64,000 nucleotides of DNA. It comes from Methanolobus sp. ZRKC5 (lineage in GTDB: Archaea > Halobacteriota > Methanosarcinia > Methanosarcinales > Methanosarcinaceae). Positions 57,034 to 64,000 of this stretch are shown in pieces (within the stretch, counting starts at the first letter, position 1; every line of letters begins with the position of its first letter). Both the position numbers and the translations under genes were made by a program. The notes beneath the pieces were generated by a model. It ran no database searches. It had not been told where the DNA came from and saw only the letters and a program-made list of their open reading frames with translations. Location: positions 1,736,001 to 1,800,000 of the forward strand of contig NZ_CP151792.1 in the NCBI RefSeq assembly GCF_038446525.1, read 5' to 3'.

Positions 57034-58032
57034 ATAGAAACCAGAAAAGTTCAGCAGACAGGTGGTTCAACTTACATAATATCACTTCCAAAAACCTGGG
57101 CAGATAAAGTTGGAATCAAAACAGGCAGCAGAGTGACTTTGCAACCTCAGCCGGATGGTAAATTAGTCCTTGACCCGATACATGACACTCATCCTGTAAG
57201 GAAGATTCAGATAGATGTCACAGGAAGAATGGGTGATGCACTTATAAGGGACATGATAGCTGCTTACCTTGCAGGTTCTGATATTATAGAAGTAAAGGCT
57301 GAAAGGATACTTGCCGAACAAAAGAATGTCATCCGTAGCATGTGTTACAAGCTGATAGGCCCTGAAATTATAGAAGAAACTGCAAAAAAGGTAGTTATTC
57401 AGGATCTTCTGAATCCCGATGAGATTTCCATAAAAAAGAGTGTTAGGCGGATGTATCTAATCTCGAATTCTATGCATATGGATGCAATAAAGGCCATCAA
57501 GACCCTTGATGCGGACCTTGCTTTGGATGTTGATCAGAGGGATGATGATGTGGATCGTTTGTTTCTGCTAATTGCAAAACAGTTTCGTTCTATATTGCGT
57601 GGGGCAAGGTTGCCTGATGCAGCTGAAACATCTATAGACGAGTACCATGATCTTAGAATGGCAGCCGGTCCAATTGAGCGTATAGCGGACCACGCACGCA
57701 AGATTGCAAAGATCACAACGACCCTTGATGCTCCAATTCCCGATGATATCATGGAAATGATAGAGGTAACTTCTGAGATGTCAAGAAAGATAGTCGAGGA
57801 TGCAATAGATGCTCTATATAATTTCGATGTCGAGCTCGCTAATCAGGTAATTGGTAGAGTTAGTAAGATGTCTCCAATGATCCATAAACTCAATGAAGCT
57901 ATTTTGAAAATAAATTCCTATGGATCAGTTGTTGCTCTTGGTACAGTGGTTGATAGTATTGATCGAACAGGTGACTACGGTTCCAACATTGCAGAGATTG
58001 CAATAAATTGTGCAATGTCAAGGATTGTATGA
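57034..58032 (+). CDS. PhoU-domain protein with N-terminal AbrB-type DNA-binding domain (apparent AUA start)
   Basis: 333 residues. The N-terminal SpoVT/AbrB-like hairpin (RKVQQTGGSTYIISLPKTWA, residues about 4-23) followed by two PhoU three-helix bundles (residues about 105-215 and 225-333). It likely controls phosphate transport. The conventional first start, GTG at 57133, would delete most of the AbrB domain. The homologous frame opens only to ATA at 57034, six bases after gaggg; the next upstream in-frame codon of note is TGA at 57022. So the start is probably AUA (or AUU at 57028). Confidence 0.85.
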   Translation: METRKVQQTGGSTYIISLPKTWADKVGIKTGSRVTLQPQPDGKLVLDPIHDTHPVRKIQIDVTGRMGDALIRDMIAAYLAGSDIIEVKAERILAEQKNVIRSMCYKLIGPEIIEETAKKVVIQDLLNPDEISIKKSVRRMYLISNSMHMDAIKAIKTLDADLALDVDQRDDDVDRLFLLIAKQFRSILRGARLPDAAETSIDEYHDLRMAAGPIERIADHARKIAKITTTLDAPIPDDIMEMIEVTSEMSRKIVEDAIDALYNFDVELANQVIGRVSKMSPMIHKLNEAILKINSYGSVVALGTVVDSIDRTGDYGSNIAEIAINCAMSRIV

Positions 58033-58143
58033 GTTTTTATAAGCGATTTACATGTTTGGATAATAAAAAATATATGTTAATGAGTGTTTATACTACTAAA
58101 ATTATCCAATATTTAATATAATGATACTTTACGGAGGGAATGA

Positions 58144-58779
58144 ATGGGCGTAATCAGGAAATTCAAAAAGAATTTTTCAGACATTTTCAAGAGAATGTTT
58201 AAAAAACAAAATGCTCGAATAGGAATATACGGACCGCCAAATGCAGGGAAAACCACTCTTGCTAATCGGATAGTAAGGGACTGGACGGGTGATGCCATGG
58301 GCTCTGTTTCACATATTGCTCACGAAACAAGGCGTGCAAGGCGTAGAGAAGGTGTGACCATCAAGACAAATGGAAGTTCCATATCCCTTGATATTATCGA
58401 CACTCCCGGACTTGCTACAAAGATCGATTTCCATGAATTCATGGAACAGGGAATGGATGAAGCCGAATCAAAAAGACGTGCAAAAGAAGCAACAGAAGGT
58501 GTTATTGAAGCTGTGAAGTGGCTTGAGAACCTTGATGGTGTCATTCTTGTCATGGATGCCACAGAAGATCCATTTACCCAGGTAAATGTAACTGTTATTG
58601 GTAACATGGAGGCAAGAAGCCTTCCACTTCTTATAGTTGCCAACAAGGTTGATCTTGCAGAGGCTTCCCCTTCAACTATAAGGGATGCTTTCCCTCAACA
58701 TCCGATGGTTTCAATTTCAGCCTTGGAGGGAAAGAATATAGACACATTTTATGAAGAACTTGCAAAGAGGTTCGGGTGA
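58144..58779 (+). CDS. Era-like small GTPase
   Basis: 211 residues of a GTPase restricted mostly to Archaea. A basic N-terminal helix leads to G1 GPPNAGKTT (about residue 31), G3 DTPG, G4 NKVD and G5 SALEGK. Probably functions in ribosome or membrane-linked processes. Starts the unit with DUF2073, 1-bp overlap (TGATG). SD ggagg six bases upstream. Confidence 0.92.
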   Translation: MGVIRKFKKNFSDIFKRMFKKQNARIGIYGPPNAGKTTLANRIVRDWTGDAMGSVSHIAHETRRARRREGVTIKTNGSSISLDIIDTPGLATKIDFHEFMEQGMDEAESKRRAKEATEGVIEAVKWLENLDGVILVMDATEDPFTQVNVTVIGNMEARSLPLLIVANKVDLAEASPSTIRDAFPQHPMVSISALEGKNIDTFYEELAKRFG

Positions 58780-59147
58780 TGTCAATGCAGGGCTTCCAGA
58801 TGGATCTTGTATCAGAACACAGGTTGTCAGAAATGACTCCGGTGGAAAAGGTCAGATTTATTATTGATGAGGTGAGAAATGGAAAGATATTGGTCCTTGA
58901 AAAAGGCCTGAGTCCTGAAGAGGAAGCAAGCCTGATAGAGATGACAATGACTCTTATCGAACCTGATGGTTTTTCAGGTATAGAAATGGAAAGCTATCCG
59001 TCAGAAGTGGACACTTCATTTTTAGGCAAGATCCTTAAAAAGAACACTCTTAAGTCAAGACTCACTGTTATCGGACCTGCCGATCAGCTGAAGACTCTTA
59101 GGAGAGACCGCAACATGATAAGTGCTCTTATTTCCACAAGCAAATAA
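58779..59147 (+). CDS. DUF2073 protein
   Basis: 122 residues of the conserved archaeal DUF2073/COG3365 family (MDLVSEHRLSEMTPVEKVRFI, SLIEMTMTLIEPDGFSGIEME). It almost always follows the Era-like GTPase gene; here ATG overlaps its TGA by one base. Function unknown, but a partner of the GTPase is likely. Confidence 0.88.
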   Translation: MSMQGFQMDLVSEHRLSEMTPVEKVRFIIDEVRNGKILVLEKGLSPEEEASLIEMTMTLIEPDGFSGIEMESYPSEVDTSFLGKILKKNTLKSRLTVIGPADQLKTLRRDRNMISALISTSK

Positions 59148-59152
59148 TTTGC

Positions 59153-59686
59153 GTGAAGCAAATGGATCAAAAAGAAAATCAGGAAAATCTCATATCACCT
59201 AATCTCTCCCTGTCTTCTTTCGAGATGGGGAGGGATGATGTGAATGTAGTCTGCACATACGGTAAAATATCCGTATGGTTTGGAAGGCAGGTGCCGGATA
59301 TTGTAGTCGGACAGATACTTCTGGGTATTTCCAATATTGAACACTCAGCAGTCCATGAACTGGACTTTATCTGTGATTTTGAGGAAATAACGGAATATGA
59401 GAGCCATGGATATGTACTTGTATCCTATGCAAAATCAAAGCATGGATACAGAACGACTTTTAATGTTCCTTTTTCCAGCAAAAAAGCTCTTTTCCATCTT
59501 GCAGGTTCCATTACCGAAGAACTTAAAGATAAGGACACTATCTTAGACTGCTACTGGACTGGAGATGACTCTGACATCATGCGTTTGTATGGGGAGTTGA
59601 GCAACATCGAAGGCTGGAAGCTAAAAAGCATCAATTATAAGGATGATGCAAAAGAAAAACATAGTGGCACTATAATTTTCGATTGA
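59153..59686 (+). CDS. Archaeal protein of unknown function
   Basis: About 177 residues, soluble, acidic. The core reads VNVVCTYGKISVWFGRQVPDIVVGQILLGI, then GYVLVSYAKSKHGYRTTFNVPFSS and GWKLKSINYKDDAKEKHSG. No motif recognised. Start GTG at 59153 or ATG at 59162; neither has a good Shine-Dalgarno. Five bases after DUF2073, so in the same transcript, and overlapping the next gene region. Confidence 0.7.
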   Translation: MKQMDQKENQENLISPNLSLSSFEMGRDDVNVVCTYGKISVWFGRQVPDIVVGQILLGISNIEHSAVHELDFICDFEEITEYESHGYVLVSYAKSKHGYRTTFNVPFSSKKALFHLAGSITEELKDKDTILDCYWTGDDSDIMRLYGELSNIEGWKLKSINYKDDAKEKHSGTIIFD

Positions 59687-59703
59687 CCCCAAGAGGAAAT
59701 CCG

Positions 59704-60312
59704 ATGAAAGAAATCCATTTATCCGAATGTAAATTTTTAACATCTTCTATTTTATTAATGGCTGAACATCTTGAAAATGTAGCTGAAAAGCTTGACAAGG
59801 ATTCTGTCCGGCAAATGCTGGGAGACATAATGAGTGCAAGGCGCATCTTTGTAATGGGCGCCGGTCGTTCTGGTCTTGTTGGAAGGGCATTTGCCATGAG
59901 GCTTATGCATCTTGGTTTTGCATCACATGTTGTGGGTGAAACTACGACTCCTGCTGTAAGTAAGGAAGATATAGTAATCGCTATTTCCGGTTCAGGACAG
60001 ACGCGTTCAGTTTCAGATCTTGGAAAGGTTGCTAAAGATATTGGTGCTAAACTTGTTACAATTACTTCCAATAAGGCTTCCAAATTGGGCGAGTTATCTG
60101 ATACTGTAATTGTTCTTCCAGGAAGGAATAAGGATGATGTGGGTGGCTATGTTGAACGTCACATGCGTGGTGAATACTCATACCTTACACCACTGGGAAC
60201 TTCCTTTGAAACATCATCAAGTGTGTTCCTCGATGCTATTATCGCAGAGCTCATTTATATCACAGGTGCTTCTGAAGAGGACCTGAAATCCAGGCACACA
60301 AATATTGAATGA
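59704..60312 (+). CDS. hxlB: 6-phospho-3-hexuloisomerase
   Basis: About 202 residues, SIS fold: RIFVMGAGRSGLVGRAFAMRLMHLGF (sugar-phosphate-binding loop), AISGSGQTRSVSDLGKVA, TTPAVSKEDIV and a C-terminal HMRGEYSYLTPLGTSFE. It isomerises hexulose-6-phosphate to fructose-6-phosphate; in methanogens it runs in reverse with a synthase for ribulose-5-phosphate formation. Its partner hxlA is not in the window. Start at 59704 chosen for gagg seven bases upstream. Confidence 0.92.
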   Translation: MKEIHLSECKFLTSSILLMAEHLENVAEKLDKDSVRQMLGDIMSARRIFVMGAGRSGLVGRAFAMRLMHLGFASHVVGETTTPAVSKEDIVIAISGSGQTRSVSDLGKVAKDIGAKLVTITSNKASKLGELSDTVIVLPGRNKDDVGGYVERHMRGEYSYLTPLGTSFETSSSVFLDAIIAELIYITGASEEDLKSRHTNIE

Positions 60313-60322
60313 AGGGATAATT

Positions 60323-61444
60323 ATGCCTGAATCGAAGTTCGCACAGAGGGTTTTGGATATAGACATCTCCGGGATCAGGAAGATGTTTGAAGGTGCAGGC
60401 CCAAACTCAATTAATCTTGGTCTTGGGCAGCCTGATTTTGACACTCCGCAGCACATCAAGCAGGCTGCAATAGATGCTATTAACGAAGGGTTCACGGGCT
60501 ATACGGCAGGCCCGGGGATTCCTGAACTTCGTCAGGCTTTAAGTTCCAAATTCCAAAAAGAGAATAATTTCGCTGCTTCTGCTGATGAGATTATTGTTAC
60601 TTCAGGTGCTTCAGAGGCACTTGAAATCGCAATTGCCTCATTGGTTGATCCGGGGGATGAAGTACTGGTGGCAAATCCTGGTTTTGTTTCTTACAACTCA
60701 TTAGTGAGTCTGATGGGTGGTCGTGTAGTGCCCCTTCCTCTTGCAGATGATCTCACAATAAATCCTGAGGATGTCGTGGAGAAAATAACTCCAAAGACAA
60801 AGGCAATGATCATTAATTCTCCTGCAAATCCTACTGGTGCTGTTCAAAGTAAAAGTGATATGAAAGCATTTGCCCAGGTAGCAGATGACTATGGAATTAC
60901 CATCATATCCGATGAGGTTTACGAGCATTTCATTTATGAGGGGGAACATGTCAGTCCTGCGCAGTTCTCTGATAATGTCATCACGGTAAATGCGGTATCC
61001 AAGACATTTTCCATGACTGGATGGAGAATTGGTTATGTTGCGGCGAGAAAAGAATATACTGAACAGATGATCAAGGTCCACCAATATGTACAGGCATGCG
61101 CGAACTCCATTGCACAGAAAGCTGCACTTGCGGCTATTGAAGGGCCAATGGATTCAGTGTTTGCCATGCGCGATGAGTTCAAAGCCCGCAGGGATATGCT
61201 TGTGGATGGCCTGAACTCAATTGGCTTGAACTGTGCTTCTCCAAAAGGCGCATTCTATGCTTTTCCGGAAGTTCCCGAAGGTTCAAAATCCGGAGAAATT
61301 GCATCAAAATTGGTATCCAATGGTGTTATTGTTGTTCCGGGGGCTGCATTTGGTGACCGTGGTGAAGGGCATATACGCCTTTCATATGCTTCATCGATGG
61401 AGAACCTAAAAAATGCGCTTGATATAATGAAAAAAGTGTTGTGA
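60323..61444 (+). CDS. Pyridoxal-phosphate aminotransferase (class I/II)
   Basis: 373 residues. LGLGQPDFDTP, SGASEALEIAIASLVDPGDEV, NSPANPTGAV, SDEVYEHFIY, PLP Lys in NAVSKTFSMTGWRIGY, and IRLSYASSMENL identify an aspartate/aromatic aminotransferase-like family (fold type I). Substrate open. Start at 60323 follows gaaggg; an in-frame ATG at 60305 is unlikely. Probably in the operon with hxlB. Confidence 0.9.
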   Translation: MPESKFAQRVLDIDISGIRKMFEGAGPNSINLGLGQPDFDTPQHIKQAAIDAINEGFTGYTAGPGIPELRQALSSKFQKENNFAASADEIIVTSGASEALEIAIASLVDPGDEVLVANPGFVSYNSLVSLMGGRVVPLPLADDLTINPEDVVEKITPKTKAMIINSPANPTGAVQSKSDMKAFAQVADDYGITIISDEVYEHFIYEGEHVSPAQFSDNVITVNAVSKTFSMTGWRIGYVAARKEYTEQMIKVHQYVQACANSIAQKAALAAIEGPMDSVFAMRDEFKARRDMLVDGLNSIGLNCASPKGAFYAFPEVPEGSKSGEIASKLVSNGVIVVPGAAFGDRGEGHIRLSYASSMENLKNALDIMKKVL

Positions 61445-61445
61445 T

Positions 61446-61464
61446 GATGACCTTACTGGTCATC
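61446..61464. terminator. Convergent hairpin between aminotransferase and NOG1-like genes
   Basis: gatgacc and ggtcatc (61446-61452, 61458-61464) form a 7-bp stem with a 5-base loop at the convergent stops, with a T-rich stretch on the plus-strand side. Confidence 0.5.
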
Positions 61465-62463
61465 TGTCATTATTTTCTTCTCTTCTTTAATTCTCTCTTT
61501 CTCTTTGATCTCTTTTTTAACCATCTCAATAAGGGTTGAGGTTACTTCACTGACACCTTCATTTGTTGCAGTAGACATTTTCATATCTACATAATCAAGT
61601 TCCCTGAATTGTGGCAGATCTGCCTTGTTTGCAACAACAAGTACCGGTAATTTAAATTCACTGCGGACCTCTTCAAGCATACGCTTCTGGTCTTCGATCT
61701 CGTATCCGCATGTTTCACTTGCATCAATGATAAAAAGAACCACAGCATCCAGGTTCCTTAGTGCAGTTATTGCCTGCAATTCAATTTCATTGCGATCTGA
61801 CATTGGTCTGTCAAGAAGGCCGGGCGTGTCCAGTACCTGATACCTGTCATGGCCAACGAAGAAATGTCCGATAGAAACACCTTTGGTGGTAAATGGATAT
61901 GGTGCTATCTCAGGCGTTGCTCCTGTGACCTTTGTGACATAACTTGATTTTCCTATGTTTGGGTATCCTGCAACCACAATGGTTGGCTCGTCATGTACTG
62001 AAGGAAGTTTTCGGAGTTTGTTCCTGGACTCATTCAGGAAAAGCAGGTCCTTATCGATTGAGCCTATAATGGATGAAAGACGCCCAAAACACTGTTTTCT
62101 AACAGGCAGGGGATCTCTGGTCTTTCTCATCTTTCCGACGTGATCCCTTGCAACCTCATGTATCTTTGCACTGGCCCAATCAAGCCTGCTAAGGGATTGT
62201 CTCATATCATCGACACCTACCATCACATCTGCAAGTTCATAATAGAATGGGGGCAGGTTCTCAAAAGTAGGGAATCTTCTAACTATATTCTTTAGGTTAT
62301 CTGTAAGTATGTTAGCAGCTGTCAGTACCATAGACTCGTTCGCTTGAAGAGCGGTCTTTCTTCCGGTAATCGTTTTCCCTGACATTGCCCTAGTGGCTCT
62401 TCTGAACGATTTGTCCAGCAATTCATCCGCTGTAGGGACTGTATTTATTTTTTCAAAAATCAT
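61453..62463 (-). CDS. NOG1-family GTPase
   Basis: 336 residues, an Obg-superfamily GTPase. An N-terminal helical domain (residues about 1-150, LDKSFRRATRA, LSRLDWASAKI) is followed by G1 GYPNIGKSSYV, G3 DTPGLLDRPM with NEIELQAITAL, and G4 NKAD. In eukaryotes NOG1 acts in large-subunit maturation; archaeal function assumed similar. Short charged tail (KEIKEKERIKEEKK). Convergent with the aminotransferase. Confidence 0.93.
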   Translation of the reverse strand: MIFEKINTVPTADELLDKSFRRATRAMSGKTITGRKTALQANESMVLTAANILTDNLKNIVRRFPTFENLPPFYYELADVMVGVDDMRQSLSRLDWASAKIHEVARDHVGKMRKTRDPLPVRKQCFGRLSSIIGSIDKDLLFLNESRNKLRKLPSVHDEPTIVVAGYPNIGKSSYVTKVTGATPEIAPYPFTTKGVSIGHFFVGHDRYQVLDTPGLLDRPMSDRNEIELQAITALRNLDAVVLFIIDASETCGYEIEDQKRMLEEVRSEFKLPVLVVANKADLPQFRELDYVDMKMSTATNEGVSEVTSTLIEMVKKEIKEKERIKEEKKIMTDDQ

Positions 62464-62619
62464 GTTCCTTCCTGTCGTTGGCTCAAATCACTTTAAGATA
62501 TAAATTCCTGTTCCTTATAGGTGTATTCTCCTCTTATATCCTTAGGGGGTAATACTATATTTTATATATCTTCTTTGAGTATGTATAAACTAGATTTTAG
62601 TTTATGGACCGGTGATTTT

Positions 62620-63495
62620 ATGGAACTGACTCCCATACAAAAAGATATTCTGATTGCATTGATTAATTTACAGAGAGAAAAAGACCGTGCTGTTAAAGGC
62701 GAAGAGATTGCAGAGCTTATTAGCCGTAACCCTGGCACTGTCCGAAATCAGATGCAATCTTTGAAAGTTCTTGGTCTTGTTGAAGGGGTTCCCGGTCCCA
62801 AAGGGGGCTATAAAGCAACAGGCGATGCTTATGAAGCTTTAAGTATCACTGCAATGGACCACGAGGCTGCAGTGCCAATCTATAGAAACGATATTCTTGT
62901 GGATGGCGCAACAGTAGCTGAGATAAGTTTCACTACAGTAAGACACCCGGATCTTTGCCATGGTATGATCAAGGTTCTTGGCAACATCAAGGGATTTGAA
63001 CAGGGCGACCTTTTTCAGATTGGTCCCACACCTGTTAACAAATTAATAGTTCGTGGTGAGGTAGTGGGAAGGGATGACACAAAGAACACTCTTGTCTTCT
63101 CTATAAATGAAATGATCTCTCTCCCAAAGAAGCCTGTTAAGGACTATGCCCGTTTGAATATGATATCTATAAACGGAAATGCCTCTATTCAGGAAACTGC
63201 ACGCTTGCTTGTAGACAACAGCATACATGGGGCACCTGTAATTGACAATGGTGAAATACTTGGTATTGTCACCTTCACGGATATAGGCGATGCTGTAGCA
63301 AAAGGTAAGATGACTGCTAAGGTCAAGGAAATTATGACCCGCGATCTTATAACTGTAGATTCAGAAACTTCGCTTTATGATGCTGTGAAGGTTTTTGACG
63401 AACACGACATCGGTTTTTTACTGGTTTCGTTCGACGGTGAGCCAAAAGGCGTCCTGTCCAAAAAGGATGTCTTCCACGAATTGATAGTTTATTAA
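62620..63495 (+). CDS. HTH-CBS transcriptional regulator
   Basis: 291 residues. An N-terminal winged helix (LTPIQKDILIALINLQREKDRAVKGEEIAELI), a central domain (VPIYRNDILVDGATVAEISFTTVRHPDL) and two C-terminal CBS domains (ISINGNASIQETARLLVDNSIHGAPVI; MTRDLITVDSETSLYDAVKVF). CBS domains probably bind adenine nucleotides and tune DNA binding. The start at 62620 has ggtga five bases upstream; two earlier in-frame ATGs have none. TATA-like ttttatatat at about 62560. Confidence 0.88.
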   Translation: MELTPIQKDILIALINLQREKDRAVKGEEIAELISRNPGTVRNQMQSLKVLGLVEGVPGPKGGYKATGDAYEALSITAMDHEAAVPIYRNDILVDGATVAEISFTTVRHPDLCHGMIKVLGNIKGFEQGDLFQIGPTPVNKLIVRGEVVGRDDTKNTLVFSINEMISLPKKPVKDYARLNMISINGNASIQETARLLVDNSIHGAPVIDNGEILGIVTFTDIGDAVAKGKMTAKVKEIMTRDLITVDSETSLYDAVKVFDEHDIGFLLVSFDGEPKGVLSKKDVFHELIVY

Positions 63496-63497
63496 AA

Positions 63498-63797
63498 CTA
63501 TTTTCTTCTTTTCTGAAGCTCGGTGGCAATTTCTTCGAGAGTTATTCCCTCAGCCACAAACATCACCATGAGGTGAAAAAGAAGATCTGATGATTCGTAT
63601 ATGATCTCTTCTCTTTTTCCGCTTTTCACAGCAAGTATAGTTTCAATTGATTCTTCCCCTACTTTTTCCAGTATTTTGTCAATACCTTTTCTGTGGTCGA
63701 GCAAGGAGCATACGTATGAATTCTCAACAGGGTTCTCTTTCCTGTCTTTTATGATCCCATATAATTCATTAAAAATTGAGATATCAGTATCTTGCAT
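63498..63797 (-). CDS. hisE: Phosphoribosyl-ATP pyrophosphatase
   Basis: 99-residue histidine-pathway enzyme hydrolysing phosphoribosyl-ATP. All-alpha NTP-pyrophosphohydrolase motif with [15 protein letters not shown] and [13 protein letters not shown]. Stand-alone gene. The stop is TAG followed, one codon later, by TAA, a backed-up stop. Confidence 0.93.
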   Translation of the reverse strand: MQDTDISIFNELYGIIKDRKENPVENSYVCSLLDHRKGIDKILEKVGEESIETILAVKSGKREEIIYESSDLLFHLMVMFVAEGITLEEIATELQKRRK

Positions 63798-63889
63798 GAT
63801 TAATCCTTTTCAAATATATGGTAATCATATTACATCTTTATGGTGCAAAGCCACTATTAAAGTTGAAAATCTTAAAAAGAAGTCTTAGT

Positions 63890-63946
63890 GACGTTGGTTG
63901 TAATCCACACACAATATGACGGGGTAGTGTTGGTTATTCCAACGTC
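63890..63946. other. Possible structured RNA or hairpin element
   Basis: gacgttgg and ccaacgtc pair as an 8-bp outer stem across 41 bases; ccacac and gtgttgg can pair inside it. GC content is higher than the surrounding intergenic DNA. No tRNA or known ncRNA features are recognisable. The window ends soon after with no gene visible. Confidence 0.3.
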
Positions 63947-64000
63947 TGAAACTATCATATAAATTTGAGTAATATATCTTTTGTGGTCTCTCATTGAAAA

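Noticed and set aside
63890-63946. tRNA gene
   Set aside because: No T-loop or CCA-stem pattern and the stem lengths do not match.

Overview
The window is a chromosomal segment of a methanogenic euryarchaeon, most likely a methylotrophic member of the Methanosarcinales (Methanolobus/Methanococcoides-like; genus inferred). Evidence: archaeal-type release factor aRF1, MetG and ArgS, the wyosine enzyme Taw1, the archaeal HMG-CoA synthase/thiolase/DUF35 cluster with its HTH regulator, ribose-1,5-bisphosphate isomerase, DUF61, DUF2073, NOG1-like and Era-like GTPases, a FilR1/DUF1724 regulator, PGF-CTERM and COG1361 surface proteins, TATA-box promoters, and sparing use of UAG, including one UAG inside a conserved reading frame.

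Layout. 1-1765: end of a 194-bp MITE followed by an IS66-family element. 1770-10068: TPR protein, Taw1, aRF1, ArgS, a RibD-like reductase whose 5' end was hit by a MITE, an ICMT-like methyltransferase, a DJ-1/PfpI protein and a Trm5/TYW2-like enzyme. 10130-13489: glycine-betaine-type ABC importer. 13673-22573: DUF427, an acetolactate-synthase-like enzyme with an aldehyde dehydrogenase, a second IS66 copy (frameshifted and carrying an IS5 element), a DUF3795 protein, a decayed acetyltransferase, a second aldehyde dehydrogenase and DUF61. 22752-24825: MNT/HEPN genes and a Fic protein with an atypical active site. 24942-36214: R15P isomerase, a nitroreductase, a third MITE, a methyltransferase, PEGA/PGF-CTERM surface protein, Tag glycosylase, an ABC exporter with a COG1361 protein, SppA. 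36313-45262: MetG and two paralogous sensor histidine kinases, one frameshifted, the other broken by an IS66-MITE composite and by IS5. 45303-50166: CYTH protein, mevalonate-entry operon, its regulator, and a Cas4-like gene with an internal UAG. 50216-56926: a PUA/PAPS-reductase/ferredoxin fusion, PurH, a FilR1 regulator, UbiA, another MITE and a membrane protein. 57034-63797: PhoU, Era-like GTPase, DUF2073, hexuloisomerase, aminotransferase, NOG1-like GTPase, HTH-CBS regulator and HisE.

The main unexplained structure is the mobile-element system. Three 1.62-kb IS66-family copies (one enlarged by a nested IS5) and five copies of a 194-bp MITE share the 15-bp end gtaactattcagcct. Where both flanks are readable they make 8-bp target duplications. 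One MITE lies inside codons of a RibD-like gene and its target duplication re-creates an ATG. One IS66 copy and a truncated MITE sit between a single pair of target duplications, as if inserted as one composite. Removing the insertions from the second histidine kinase restores an uninterrupted frame of 706 codons including the stop. Other points: a probable pyrrolysine or nonsense UAG in the Cas4-like gene, AUA at the expected start of two unrelated gene families after a strong ribosome-binding site, a palindromic operator candidate in front of the mevalonate-entry operon, and a MNT/HEPN toxin-antitoxin locus with an extra orphan MNT.
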